In this document: positions 1-8,311 of the stretch, in pieces
Numbering within the stretch: position 1 is the stretch's first letter
Layout of the letters: each line of letters begins with the position of its first letter
NCBI RefSeq assembly: GCF_900108335.1
Contig: NZ_FNVT01000004.1
Span: 310,001-374,000 of the forward strand
Length of the DNA stretch: 64,000 bases
Source: Nonomuraea solani
GTDB lineage: Bacteria; Actinomycetota; Actinomycetes; Streptosporangiales; Streptosporangiaceae
Reading direction: 5' to 3'
The notes under the pieces: generated by a model
Databases searched by the model: none
What the model saw: only the letters and a program-made list of their open reading frames with translations
Told to the model about the DNA's origin: nothing
Program-made: the position numbers and the translations under genes

Positions 1-245
1 CCCGCCTGCCGGCTCCACTGGAGTTTCACCACGGAGAACTGCAGCCCGCCGTCCTCCGACGCGATGCCGATGCCCACCTCCCTGGGAGCCGCCTGCGGGG
101 CCGCACCGCCCCACGGGTACAGCAGGGCCGCGGCGGCGATGAGCATGGCGCCGGCCACGACGGTGGAAACAAGAATGATCGTCTTTTTTCGACCGCTGGA
201 CGCGACCGGTAAGAGCGAATTGGGCGGGGAGCCGGGGTGCGCCAT
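1..245 (-). CDS. Membrane-anchored protein, C-terminus cut by the window edge
   Basis: This is the first 81 codons of a gene running off the left edge. ATG is at 245 with GGAGA seven bases upstream. After a short polar N-terminus containing RKK there is one hydrophobic helix (about residues 24-44). An exported segment follows (APQAAPREVGIGIASEDG) and then GLQFSVVKLQWS, which resembles the opening strands of DUF4352-type extracellular beta-sandwich domains. The family assignment is a guess because most of the domain is missing. The gene is divergent from the GH92 mannosidase, with 173 bases between them. Confidence 0.6.
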   Translation of the reverse strand, partial: MAHPGSPPNSLLPVASSGRKKTIILVSTVVAGAMLIAAAALLYPWGGAAPQAAPREVGIGIASEDGGLQFSVVKLQWSRQA

Positions 246-293
246 CGGGTCTCCGATCGACGGGGGAAGACCAGAGCGTAGCCCCTGGATACG

Positions 294-333
294 CCTGATA
301 TCAGGGGGGTTGGCGGGATTGATGCATTCCCGC
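294..333. promoter_or_regulatory. Two palindromes in the divergent promoter region upstream of the GH92 gene
   Basis: A perfect 12-base palindrome, CCTGATATCAGG, lies at 294-305. A second inverted repeat, GCGGGA-N9-TCCCGC, lies at 313-333. They sit between two divergent genes, a usual place for repressor operators, and the stretch is more AT-rich than its surroundings. No regulator is assigned. A LacI- or ROK-type sugar repressor is only a guess from the neighbouring glycosidase. Confidence 0.35.
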
Positions 334-418
334 GCGATTACAAACGGTTGCCGCGCAAAACGGGGCCAAAACGAAAGATTTTTTCCGCACTTACTGGGGC
401 GTTCATGGTCCGGTTAAT

Positions 419-3400
419 GTGGAGCAGTGTGATCACGAGGTGCACTCTCCCCGTTCCTGGCTCGCCGTCGCGACGTTAGGCGCCCTTCTCGGCACCTTCG
501 TCGCGGTCCCGCCAGCCGCCGCCTCTCCCGTGACCCCGGACCGCCCGCCGGTCAAGGACGTCAATCCCGTACGCCACGTCGATCCGCTGATCGGCTCGGC
601 CAACGGGGGCAACACCTATCCGGGCGCCGTCATGCCGTTCGGAATGATCTCCTGGAGCCCGACCAACACCGCCGGCGACCAGACCAACGCCGCCGGGTCG
701 AACGGCTACTCCTACAACACCCCGCGCGTACGCGGCTTCGCGCTGACGCACGTCAACGGCGCTGGCTGCCACCCGGGAGCGGCCGGAGACGTGCCGATCA
801 TGCCGTTCGCCGGTGAGGTCACCTCGTCCCCGACGGCCGACACCACCGACAGGATCTACGCCGGCGACTTCACCCACGACGAGGAGAAGGCCGAGCCCGG
901 CCGCTACACGGTCACGCTCGGCTCCGGCGTCAAGACCGACCTGGCGGTCACCACCCGCGCGGGCACGGGTGAGTTCACCTTCCCCAAGGGCTCCAAGGCC
1001 AACCTGCTGTTCCGGGTGTCCAACTCGCTCAACGGCAGCGAGGACGCCGAGATCACCATCGACCCCGCCACCCGTACCGTCACCGGATCGGTGCTGACGG
1101 GCGCGTTCTGCGGCCGCCGCGCCAACGGCGGCGTGAACAACCGCAAGACCTACTACCGCCTGCACTTCGCCGCCACGTTCGACCGCGCCTTCTCCGGCAC
1201 CGGCACGTGGGTCGATGACGAGCTGCGCCCCGGCGGCACGACGGCGCGCGGCGGCGAGGGGTACGCCACCGGCGCCGACCGCGCGGGCCGCGGCTCCGGC
1301 GGGTACGTCAGCTTCGACACCTCCGCGGACGCCGACGTGAGCATGCGGGTCGGCATCTCCTACACCAGCCTGGCGGCGGCCAAGGAGAACCTGGCCCGCG
1401 AGCTGACTCCCCGCGACACCGTCGCCTCCGTCGCGGCCAGGGCGCGCACCGCCTGGAACGACCGGCTGCGCTCGGTCGAGGTGGCCGGCGGCTCGGCCGA
1501 CCTGCTGACGACGTTCTACAGCGCGATGTACCACGCCTACCTCCAGCCCAACGTCACCAGCGACGTGGCGGGCACCTACCTCGGCAGCGACCAGAAGGTG
1601 CACCGGCTGGCGAGCGGCCAGCGGGAGCAGTACGGCAACTTCTCCGGCTGGGACCAGTACCGCGCGCACACCCAGCTCCTCGCCCTGCTGGAGCCCGAGG
1701 TCGCGGGCGACTACGCCCAGTCGCTGTACAACCTGGCCGGGCAGAACGGCGGCGTCTGGGACCGCTGGGTGCACGTCAACGGCCCCACCCACGTGATGAC
1801 CGGCGACCCGTCCGCCCCGGCCCTGGCCGGCTTCTACTCCCTCGGGGTGCGGAACTTCGACGTGCGCGGCGCGTTCGAGTCGCTGGTGAGGCAGGCCACG
1901 GTGCCGCACCCGTCGGGTCTGTCCGACAAGGGCTGCCCGGGCCAGTGCGAGGGCCAGCGCCCGAACCTGGCCGAGTACATGCGGCTCGGATACGCGCCCC
2001 AGGACACCTGCCACTGCTGGGGCGGCGCGGCGGAGACGCTGGAGGACGCGGCGGCCGACTACGCGCTCGCCGACTGGGCCGACCGGCTCGGCCGCGACGC
2101 GGAGCGCGACACGCTGCTGCCGCGGGCGAGCTGGTGGCGCAACACGTTCAACCCGTCGGCCGGCAAGGAGGGCGGCTACCAGCAGGCCCGTAAGGCGGAC
2201 GGCACCTGGCTGTGGCCGTTCTCGGCGACCTCGGACGCCGGTTTCGCCCAGGGCACGAGCGCGACCTACACCTGGATGGTCCAGCACGACGTGTCCGGCC
2301 TCGCCGCCGCGATGGGCGGCGAGCAGCAGGCCGCCGAGCGGCTCGACGCCTTCTTCCACCGCACCGACGGCTCCTGGGCGACCGGCGGCGACGGCTTCCG
2401 CTACGACCCGACGAACGAGCCGGGCATCCACGTCCCGTGGCTGTACAACGCGCTCGGGCAGCCGTGGAAGACCCAGGAGACGGTACGCGCGATGGCCTCC
2501 CTGGTCTACAAGACCGGCCCCGGCGGCCTGCCCGGCAACGACGACCTCGGCACCATGTCCGCCTGGTACGTCTTCGCCGCCCTCGGCCTCTACCCCCAGA
2601 CGCCGAGCCGCGCCGAGACACTCCTGTCCAGCCCGATGTTCCCGAAGGCGTGGATCAACCGCGGCAACGGCAAGACGATCACCGTGACGGCTCCGCAGGC
2701 CGCCCAGAACGCGGTCTATGTCCAGGACGTCCGGGTGAACGGCAAGCCGCACACCCGCTCCTGGCTGCCGGAGTCCGTGCTCAACGAGGGCGGCGACGTC
2801 GTCGTCAACGTGGGCACGACGGCGAACAAGTCGTGGGCCACGGAACCGGCCGACCTGCCGGTCGACCATGTGCCCACCGCCGCCACACCGATCCCGAACC
2901 TGCCCGGCGCGTGCACGCCGGCCGGCACCTCCTGCGCCCAGAGCCTGCAGTACGACGTGGACGGCGTGGCCACCGCCGACGCGAAGGCGCAGGGCAACCT
3001 GGACGGCAAGGGCTGGAGCTTCCCCGCCGAGCAACTCCCCGCCCCCGGCCCGCGTGACGGCCACCTGATCCCCGACACCAAGGGCACGGCGGGCAACTTC
3101 CACAGCCTCAGGGGCCAGCGCACCTACCTCACGCCGGGCCGCTACCAGGCCCTCGACCTGCTGGCCACGGCAGTGAACGGGGACCAGCAGACCGAGCTCA
3201 CGATCACCTACGCGGACGGCACCACCTCGTCCGCCCCGCTGAAGGTGACCGACTGGGCGAGCACGTCACCCCACTTCGGTGAGCGATCCGCGTTCACCAC
3301 CGACACCCGCTACAACGTCAACGGCACCGCGGACGGCCGCAAGGTCACCATCTGGCAGGTCTCCATCCCGGCCGACCCGGCCCGCGAGGCGGTCTCGTTC

Positions 3401-3454
3401 ACCACGGGCGCCGTGCCCAACCTCAAGGTGTTCGCTCTGAGTTCCCGCCGATAG
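419..3454 (+). CDS. Secreted GH92 family alpha-1,2-mannosidase with C-terminal carbohydrate-binding-like region
   Basis: This is an exported glycoside hydrolase expected to remove alpha-linked mannose from glycans or fungal/yeast mannan. A signal peptide (SWLAVATLGALLGTFVAV, ending near AAAS) is followed by the GH92 hallmark N-terminus, including VDPLIGSANGGNTYPGA and GFALTHVNGAGCHPGAAGD. The catalytic (alpha/alpha)6 part shows FSGWDQYR, NEPGIHVPWLYN (family general-acid Glu) and GLPGNDDLGTMSAWYVF (family Asp pair). The last 170 residues look like a beta-sandwich accessory domain. At about 1,010 residues it is longer than single-domain GH92 enzymes, consistent with that extra domain. The start is uncertain: GTG 419 is the longest reading, and GTG 440 gives a tighter signal peptide (MHSPRSW). 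Neither has a clear ribosome site. Confidence 0.92.
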   Translation: MEQCDHEVHSPRSWLAVATLGALLGTFVAVPPAAASPVTPDRPPVKDVNPVRHVDPLIGSANGGNTYPGAVMPFGMISWSPTNTAGDQTNAAGSNGYSYNTPRVRGFALTHVNGAGCHPGAAGDVPIMPFAGEVTSSPTADTTDRIYAGDFTHDEEKAEPGRYTVTLGSGVKTDLAVTTRAGTGEFTFPKGSKANLLFRVSNSLNGSEDAEITIDPATRTVTGSVLTGAFCGRRANGGVNNRKTYYRLHFAATFDRAFSGTGTWVDDELRPGGTTARGGEGYATGADRAGRGSGGYVSFDTSADADVSMRVGISYTSLAAAKENLARELTPRDTVASVAARARTAWNDRLRSVEVAGGSADLLTTFYSAMYHAYLQPNVTSDVAGTYLGSDQKVHRLASGQREQYGNFSGWDQYRAHTQLLALLEPEVAGDYAQSLYNLAGQNGGVWDRWVHVNGPTHVMTGDPSAPALAGFYSLGVRNFDVRGAFESLVRQATVPHPSGLSDKGCPGQCEGQRPNLAEYMRLGYAPQDTCHCWGGAAETLEDAAADYALADWADRLGRDAERDTLLPRASWWRNTFNPSAGKEGGYQQARKADGTWLWPFSATSDAGFAQGTSATYTWMVQHDVSGLAAAMGGEQQAAERLDAFFHRTDGSWATGGDGFRYDPTNEPGIHVPWLYNALGQPWKTQETVRAMASLVYKTGPGGLPGNDDLGTMSAWYVFAALGLYPQTPSRAETLLSSPMFPKAWINRGNGKTITVTAPQAAQNAVYVQDVRVNGKPHTRSWLPESVLNEGGDVVVNVGTTANKSWATEPADLPVDHVPTAATPIPNLPGACTPAGTSCAQSLQYDVDGVATADAKAQGNLDGKGWSFPAEQLPAPGPRDGHLIPDTKGTAGNFHSLRGQRTYLTPGRYQALDLLATAVNGDQQTELTITYADGTTSSAPLKVTDWASTSPHFGERSAFTTDTRYNVNGTADGRKVTIWQVSIPADPAREAVSFTTGAVPNLKVFALSSRR

Positions 3455-3516
3455 AAGATCGTGGGCGCCGAAAACGCCGTGCGCTGTGGCGGGCGGCTGA
3501 AGTACCGTCGGCGCCC

Positions 3517-4032
3517 ATGACTTTCCCCCGTGTACGCCCTCCTTTCGTGGCCGACGAACCCACCCAGCTCATCGGCTGGCTCGACATGCAGCGCGCGATC
3601 ATCCAGTGGAAATGCGAAGGGCTGTCGGACGAGGACGCCTACCGGCCGGTCCTGCCCACCTCACCCCTCATGACCGTGGCGGGCCTGGTCTCGCACCTGC
3701 GCTGGACCGAGCACTGCTGGTTCGAGATCATCTTCAAGGGCCGCGACTTCTCCGAGAACCCGCAGTTCGACGAGTCGGTCGAGGACGCCGAGATGCGCAT
3801 CCAGGGCATTCCGCTCGCGAAGCTCCTCGACGACTACGAGCGCCAGTGCCGGATCTCCAACGAGATCGTCGCCGCCCACTCGCTGGACGACGTGGGCAAG
3901 CACCCCGACATCGGCTCCGCCGAGGCGAGCCTGCGCTGGATGGTGATCCACATGGTCGAGGAGACCGCCAGGCACGCCGGCCAACTGGACACGATCAGGG
4001 AGTTGCTCGACGGGCAGAAGGGCTATTACTAG
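3517..4032 (+). CDS. DinB/DUF664 family protein
   Basis: A 171-residue four-helix-bundle protein of the DinB-like superfamily, whose members are often metal-dependent thiol (mycothiol or bacillithiol) transferases of unknown substrate. Histidines placed as in the family are visible in VSHLRWTEHCWFE, and in HMVEETARHAGQLDTIRE near the C-terminus. These would form the metal site. TACCGT at 3503-3508, eight bases before ATG, suggests a leaderless transcript, and no ribosome site is seen. Its TAG stop overlaps the stop of the convergent ROK gene (shared CTAG). The substrate cannot be inferred. Confidence 0.85.
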   Translation: MTFPRVRPPFVADEPTQLIGWLDMQRAIIQWKCEGLSDEDAYRPVLPTSPLMTVAGLVSHLRWTEHCWFEIIFKGRDFSENPQFDESVEDAEMRIQGIPLAKLLDDYERQCRISNEIVAAHSLDDVGKHPDIGSAEASLRWMVIHMVEETARHAGQLDTIRELLDGQKGYY

Positions 4033-5171
4033 AGACCGAGCATCTGGACGGGCTCGGCCAGGATCTGCTGGATGATCAGCCCGGCCGCGCCGAGCACGGC
4101 CGCGTCGGCGCCGGTCCCCGAGACCACGAGGGCGGGCGGCGCGCCGCGCATCTGCCCCAGCCGGGCTCCTAACCCGTCCGACACCGGCCCCTCCAGCCAC
4201 GGGAAGAGCGGCGCGAAGATCCCGCCGAGCACGATCCTGCCGGGATCCAGCAGGTGCACGGCAGAGGTGAGTGCCACGCCGAGCGCGTGCCCGGCCCGCT
4301 CGCAGGCCTCCGCCGCCCGCCGGTCGCCGGACTCCAGCCGGGCCACCAGGCCGGGCACCGAGGGCAGGTCGCCGAGCAGGGCGTCCTGGCCGGCGTACAC
4401 CTCCAGGCAGCCCCGGCCGCCGCACCGGCAGAGCGGTCCGTCGGGCACGACGACCACGTGGCCCAGCTCGCCGGCCAGCCCGAACGTGCCCTTGAACACG
4501 GTCCCGCCGACCACGAGCCCGGCACCGATGCCGATCTCGCCGGACACGTACAGGAAGTCCATCTCCCGCGAGCCGAACCACAGCTCGCCGAGCGCCGCCA
4601 GGTTCGCCTCGTTGTCGATCGCGAAGGGCAGGTCGACCAGGCCGGACACGCGTACGTCCCGCCAGCCGAGATGTGGCGCGCTGCGCAGCACCTCGCCCTC
4701 GACGGTGCCCGGCACGGCGAGCGCGGCGCCGATGATCCGCAGCCCGGCGTCCTCGCTCGCGGCGGTGATCTCCTTCACCAGGTCGCGCAGCGCCGCGAGG
4801 ATGCGGGCGGGGTCGGAATTGCGGTTGTCGGCCGGGATCGTCCGCCGCAGCCGCACCGTACGGGTGAGGTCCACCACGCACGCCGCCAGGTAGTCGATGT
4901 TGATCTCCAGCCCCAGCGTGGCCACCCGGTCACCGCTCAGGCTCACCGCCACCCCCGGCCGCCCCCGCTCGCCGCCACGGACGGCGCCGCCCTCGGTCAC
5001 CACGCCCGCGTCGAGCAGGTCGGCGACCAGGCTGGACACGGTGGTCTTGGTCAGCCCGGTCAGCTCGGCGAGCGCGGCGCGCGTGTGCGGTCCTGAGCGG
5101 TGGATGGTCGCCAGCACCACGGCCAGATTACGGGCGCGCATGGAATCATGCCGGACCCCTCTTGACGACAC
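4029..5171 (-). CDS. ROK family transcriptional regulator, XylR/NagC type (probable repressor of the xylA operon)
   Basis: An N-terminal winged helix (HTRAALAELTGLTKTTVSSLVADLL) is followed by a ROK sugar-kinase-like domain. The ROK zinc motif is intact as LCRCGGRGCLEVYAG. Some ROK repressors lack the kinase catalytic Asp; that point was not resolved here. GTG 5171 is chosen because AGGAG lies about nine bases upstream. GTG 5180 lies directly against that site, and an internal ATG (MRARN) is also possible. The gene is divergent from xylA with a 58-base gap, the classical arrangement for a xylose-responsive repressor controlling itself and xylA. Its role as XylR is inferred from this context. 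Confidence 0.88.
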   Translation of the reverse strand: MSSRGVRHDSMRARNLAVVLATIHRSGPHTRAALAELTGLTKTTVSSLVADLLDAGVVTEGGAVRGGERGRPGVAVSLSGDRVATLGLEINIDYLAACVVDLTRTVRLRRTIPADNRNSDPARILAALRDLVKEITAASEDAGLRIIGAALAVPGTVEGEVLRSAPHLGWRDVRVSGLVDLPFAIDNEANLAALGELWFGSREMDFLYVSGEIGIGAGLVVGGTVFKGTFGLAGELGHVVVVPDGPLCRCGGRGCLEVYAGQDALLGDLPSVPGLVARLESGDRRAAEACERAGHALGVALTSAVHLLDPGRIVLGGIFAPLFPWLEGPVSDGLGARLGQMRGAPPALVVSGTGADAAVLGAAGLIIQQILAEPVQMLGL

Positions 5172-5180
5172 CCCACCCAC

Positions 5181-5229
5181 CTCCTCAGGATTATGTACAG
5201 ATTATGGACTAAAGGGCAGGAACTCCGAA
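5181..5229. promoter_or_regulatory. ROK/xylA divergent control region with GATTATG direct repeat
   Basis: The sequence GATTATG occurs at 5189-5195 and again at 5200-5206, 11 bases apart (one helical turn). It lies in an AT-rich island (GATTATGTACAGATTATGGA) that stands out against the surrounding GC. This island sits upstream of both the ROK gene and xylA, with a GGCAGGA ribosome site for xylA at about 5216-5222. The repeat is a good candidate operator for the ROK protein. Confidence 0.5.
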
Positions 5230-6381
5230 ATGACCGCATTCACTCCCACTCCCGACGACCGCTTCACCTTCGGCCTCTGGACCATCGGCTGGCAGGCCCG
5301 CGACCCGTTCGGCGACGCCTCCCGCCCGGCGCTCGACCCGGTGGAGAGCGTGCACCGCCTGGCCGAGCTGGGCGCCCACGGCGTCACCTTCCACGACGAC
5401 GACCTGCTCGCCGTCGAGCCCGACCGGGAGAAGGCCATCGCGGCGTTCAGGAAGGCGCTCGACGAGACCGGCATGAAGGTCCCGATGGCCACCACGAACC
5501 TGTTCACCCACCCGGTGTTCAAGGACGGCGCCTTCACCAGCAACGACCGCGACGTCCGCCGCTACGCGCTGCGCAAGGTCATCCGCAACATCGACCTGGC
5601 CGCCTCGCTGGGCGCCAAGACCTACGTGTGCTGGGGCGGCCGCGAGGGCTCGGAGTCGGACGCGGCCAAGGACGTCCAGGCCGCGATGGCCCGCTACAAG
5701 GAGGGCCTGGACCTCCTGTGCCAGTACGTCATCGACCGCGGCTACGACATGCGCTTCGCCCTGGAGCCCAAGCCCAACGAGCCGCGCGGCGACATCCTGC
5801 TGCCCACGATCGGCCACGCCCTGGCGCTGATCGGCGAGCTGGAGCACCCCGAGATGGTGGGCCTCAACCCCGAGGTCGGCCACGAGCAGATGGCCGGGCT
5901 CAACTTCGTGCACGGCATCGCCCAGGCCCTGTGGCACGGCAAGCTGTTCCACATCGACCTCAACGGCCAGCACGGGCCCAAATACGACCAGGACCTGATC
6001 TTCGGCCACGGCGACCTCAAGAGCGCCTTCTTCCTGGTCGACCTGCTGGAGAACGGCGGCTACGACGGCCCCCGCCACTTCGACTACAAGCCGCTGCGCA
6101 CCGAGGACCCCGAGGACGTGTGGGTCTCCGCCGCGGCGAACATGCGCACGTACCTCATCCTGAAGGAGAAGTCGCGCGCCTTCCGCGCCGACCCCGAGGT
6201 GCAGGAGGCCCTGCGCGCCTCCCGCGTGGACGAGCTGGCCCAGCCCACGCTGGCGGCCGGCGAGAGCTGGGCCGACCTGGCCAAGGACGAGTTCGACGTC
6301 GAGCGGGCGGCCGCCCGCGGCTTCCACTTCACCCACCTCAACCAGCTCGCCCTTGAGCACCTCATGGGGGTACGCGGATGA
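5230..6381 (+). CDS. xylA: Xylose isomerase
   Basis: XylA interconverts D-xylose and D-xylulose (and glucose/fructose) in the cytoplasm using two divalent metals. The 383-residue length fits the short class I actinobacterial enzymes. Visible landmarks are FTFGLWTIGWQARDPFG at the N-terminus, VTFHDDDLL (catalytic His region), YVCWGGREG, FALEPKPNEPRGD (metal Glu and Lys), VGLNPEVGHEQM, FHIDLNGQHGPKYDQDL (metal Asp cluster) and HFDYKPLRTED. ATG 5230 follows GGCAGGA. It overlaps the next gene by ATGA, so translation is coupled. Control by the divergent ROK protein is likely. Confidence 0.97.
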   Translation: MTAFTPTPDDRFTFGLWTIGWQARDPFGDASRPALDPVESVHRLAELGAHGVTFHDDDLLAVEPDREKAIAAFRKALDETGMKVPMATTNLFTHPVFKDGAFTSNDRDVRRYALRKVIRNIDLAASLGAKTYVCWGGREGSESDAAKDVQAAMARYKEGLDLLCQYVIDRGYDMRFALEPKPNEPRGDILLPTIGHALALIGELEHPEMVGLNPEVGHEQMAGLNFVHGIAQALWHGKLFHIDLNGQHGPKYDQDLIFGHGDLKSAFFLVDLLENGGYDGPRHFDYKPLRTEDPEDVWVSAAANMRTYLILKEKSRAFRADPEVQEALRASRVDELAQPTLAAGESWADLAKDEFDVERAAARGFHFTHLNQLALEHLMGVRG

Positions 6382-7121
6382 CCGAACCCATCAGCGTCCA
6401 GCTCTACACCGTCAGGGACGCGCTGGCCGCCGACCGCGACACCACGCTGCGGCGGCTGGCGGAGGTCGGCTACCGGTCCGTCGAGCCCTTCGACCCCACG
6501 ACCGACCCCGAGGGGTTTCGCCAGGTCGCCGACGATCTGGGGCTGAGCGTTTCTGGTACGCACGCGTACGCGCTGCTCAGCAAGGAGCCCGCGGAGGTCT
6601 TCGACGCGATCGCGACGGTCGGGACCGACCTGGTGATCATCCCCGGCGGCATCGCGCACGAGGAGTTCACCACCCCCGACGGCCTCGCGCGCACGGCCGA
6701 CCTGCTGAACGGCCTGGCCGAGCAGGCGGCGGGGCACGGGATGCGGATCGGCTACCACAACCACTGGTGGGAGATCGAGCCCGAGATCGACGGCCGGCAC
6801 GCCATCGAGGCGCTGGCCGATCTGCTCGCCCCCGGCGTCTTCCTGGAGATCGACACCTACTGGGCGGCCGTGGGCGGCGCCGACGTGCCCGCCCTGCTCG
6901 GCCGGCTGGGCGAGCGGGTGCTCGCGCTGCACGTCAAGGACGGCCCGGTGGTCAAGGGCGAGCCGCACACGGCGGTGGGAGCGGGCGTCATGCCCGTGTC
7001 CGAGATCCTCGCCGCCGCCCCCGCGGCCCGGCGCGTCGTCGAGCTCGACGAGTGCGCCACCGACGTCTTCGCCGCGCTCGCGGAGAGTCACGCCTACCTC
7101 ACCTCCCTGGAGGGCTCTTGA
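6378..7121 (+). CDS. Sugar-phosphate isomerase/epimerase (xylose-isomerase-like TIM barrel)
   Basis: A 247-residue AP-endonuclease-2-type TIM barrel. Family features include SVQLYTVRDALAADRD at the start, IGYHNHWWEIEP (metal-ligand His/Glu region), FLEIDTYWAAVGGADV and LALHVKDGPVV with metal-binding residues. Members isomerise or epimerise keto-sugars, inosose or related compounds, and the exact substrate is not readable. It overlaps xylA by ATGA upstream and the oxidoreductase downstream by TTGA. The three genes are therefore one translationally coupled operon, which suggests a sugar or cyclitol route using an isomerase, a second isomerase/epimerase and a dehydrogenase. Confidence 0.88.
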   Translation: MTEPISVQLYTVRDALAADRDTTLRRLAEVGYRSVEPFDPTTDPEGFRQVADDLGLSVSGTHAYALLSKEPAEVFDAIATVGTDLVIIPGGIAHEEFTTPDGLARTADLLNGLAEQAAGHGMRIGYHNHWWEIEPEIDGRHAIEALADLLAPGVFLEIDTYWAAVGGADVPALLGRLGERVLALHVKDGPVVKGEPHTAVGAGVMPVSEILAAAPAARRVVELDECATDVFAALAESHAYLTSLEGS

Positions 7122-8218
7122 GCAACGGCCCCGTCGGCGTCGCCCTGGTCGGCGCCGGCGTGATCAGTGGCCAGTACCTCACCAACCTCAACGCCTTCCC
7201 CGACGTGCGCGTGGTCGCCGTCGCGGACATCGACACCGGCCGGGCCGCGGCCGTGGCCCGCGAATACGACGTCAAGAGGTCCGGCACCCTCGGCGCGGTG
7301 CTCGCGCTGCCCGAGGTCGAGATCGTGGTCAACCTCACGATCCCGTCCGCGCACGCGGCCGTCGCGCTGGAGTCCCTGCGCGCCGGTAAGCACGTGTACG
7401 GCGAGAAGCCGTTCGCGATGGACCTGGACGAGGCGGCCAAGGTCACGGCCGAGGCCGCCGACCGGGGGCTGCGGCTGGGCGGCGCCCCCGACACGTTCCT
7501 GGGCGCCGGGCTGCAGTCCGCGCTGCACGCCCTGCGCTCCGGTCTCATCGGGGAGCCGGTCGCGGTCACGGCGGCCACGCAGAGCCTGGGCCCCGAGTCC
7601 TGGCACCCCAACCCCGAGTTCTTCTACCAGCCGGGCGGGGGCCCGCTGTTCGACCTGGGCCCCTACTACCTGACCGCCCTGGTGTCCCTGCTCGGCCCGG
7701 TCGCCCGGGTGGCGGCCGGCACGCGCAGGGCCCGTGACGAGCGGGTCGTCGGCTCGGGGCCGAAGGCGGGCACCGTCTTCCCCGTGGACGTGCCGACCCA
7801 CGTCAACGCCCTGCTGGACTTCCCCGGCGCGGCCACGGCGTCGGCCACGTTCAGCTTCGACTCGGCGATCAACCGCCGCATGATCGAGATCATCGGCACG
7901 GAAGGCGCCCTGTCGCTGCCCGACCCCAACACGTTCGACGGCCCGCTGCTGGCCCGCGGCCTGCACGACGTCGACTGGCGGGAACTGCCGCTGTCCGGCA
8001 CCACGGCCGGGCGCGGCATCGGCGTCCTGGACCTGGCCAGATCGATCAGGGCCGGCACGCCGCACCGGGCGTCGGGCGAGCTGGCCTATCACGTGCTGGA
8101 GCTCATGTCCGCCATCGCGGAGTCGGGCGAGCGGGCGTCGTTCCAGCCCGTCGCCTCCACCCTGACCGCGCCGGAGCCGCTGCCGGCCGGCTGGGACCCG
8201 TACGCCGCCACCCTGTGA
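7118..8218 (+). CDS. Gfo/Idh/MocA family NAD(P)-dependent oxidoreductase
   Basis: A Rossmann N-terminus (VGVALVGAGVISGQYLTN, then VVAVADID) is followed by the signature GKHVYGEKPFAMDLDEAAK, whose Lys is the family catalytic lysine, and a C-terminal beta-sheet substrate domain with GGGPLFDLGPYYLTALVSLLG. The start is TTG at 7118, overlapping the previous stop as TTGA, with GGAGGG just upstream. No other start in frame fits the Rossmann N-terminus. It probably oxidises a sugar or inositol derivative acting with the two isomerases upstream. It is 366 residues, normal for the family. Confidence 0.9.
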   Translation: MSNGPVGVALVGAGVISGQYLTNLNAFPDVRVVAVADIDTGRAAAVAREYDVKRSGTLGAVLALPEVEIVVNLTIPSAHAAVALESLRAGKHVYGEKPFAMDLDEAAKVTAEAADRGLRLGGAPDTFLGAGLQSALHALRSGLIGEPVAVTAATQSLGPESWHPNPEFFYQPGGGPLFDLGPYYLTALVSLLGPVARVAAGTRRARDERVVGSGPKAGTVFPVDVPTHVNALLDFPGAATASATFSFDSAINRRMIEIIGTEGALSLPDPNTFDGPLLARGLHDVDWRELPLSGTTAGRGIGVLDLARSIRAGTPHRASGELAYHVLELMSAIAESGERASFQPVASTLTAPEPLPAGWDPYAATL

Positions 8219-8275
8219 GAACGCTCGGGCGGCGGGGCGGCCCGCCGTCCGAAGTTCACGTGATCGGGGAACGCG

Positions 8276-8305
8276 TTGGCTTGAACCCGGCGGACCCGCG
8301 ACAAT
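8276..8305 (+). promoter_or_regulatory. Putative leaderless promoter of lysS
   Basis: TTGGCT at 8276-8281 and GACAAT at 8300-8305 are separated by 18 bases and place the transcript start at or next to the ATG at 8312. No Shine-Dalgarno site is visible. This matches leaderless transcription, which is common in actinobacteria. Confidence 0.5.
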
Positions 8306-8311
8306 GGCGCG

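Noticed and set aside
476..3103. 875-codon open frame on the minus strand opposite the GH92 gene
   Set aside because: It is an antisense shadow: its composition is Arg/Gly/Val-rich, it has no domain or ribosome site, and the plus strand carries an unmistakable GH92 enzyme.
4897..5229. N-terminal extension of XylA into the ROK gene
   Set aside because: The upstream 111 codons are antisense to the ROK coding sequence, and XylA homology and a ribosome site begin at ATG 5230.
6353..7117. N-terminal extension of the Gfo/Idh/MocA protein
   Set aside because: This part of the frame is an out-of-frame reading of the isomerase/epimerase gene. The Rossmann start fits TTG 7118.
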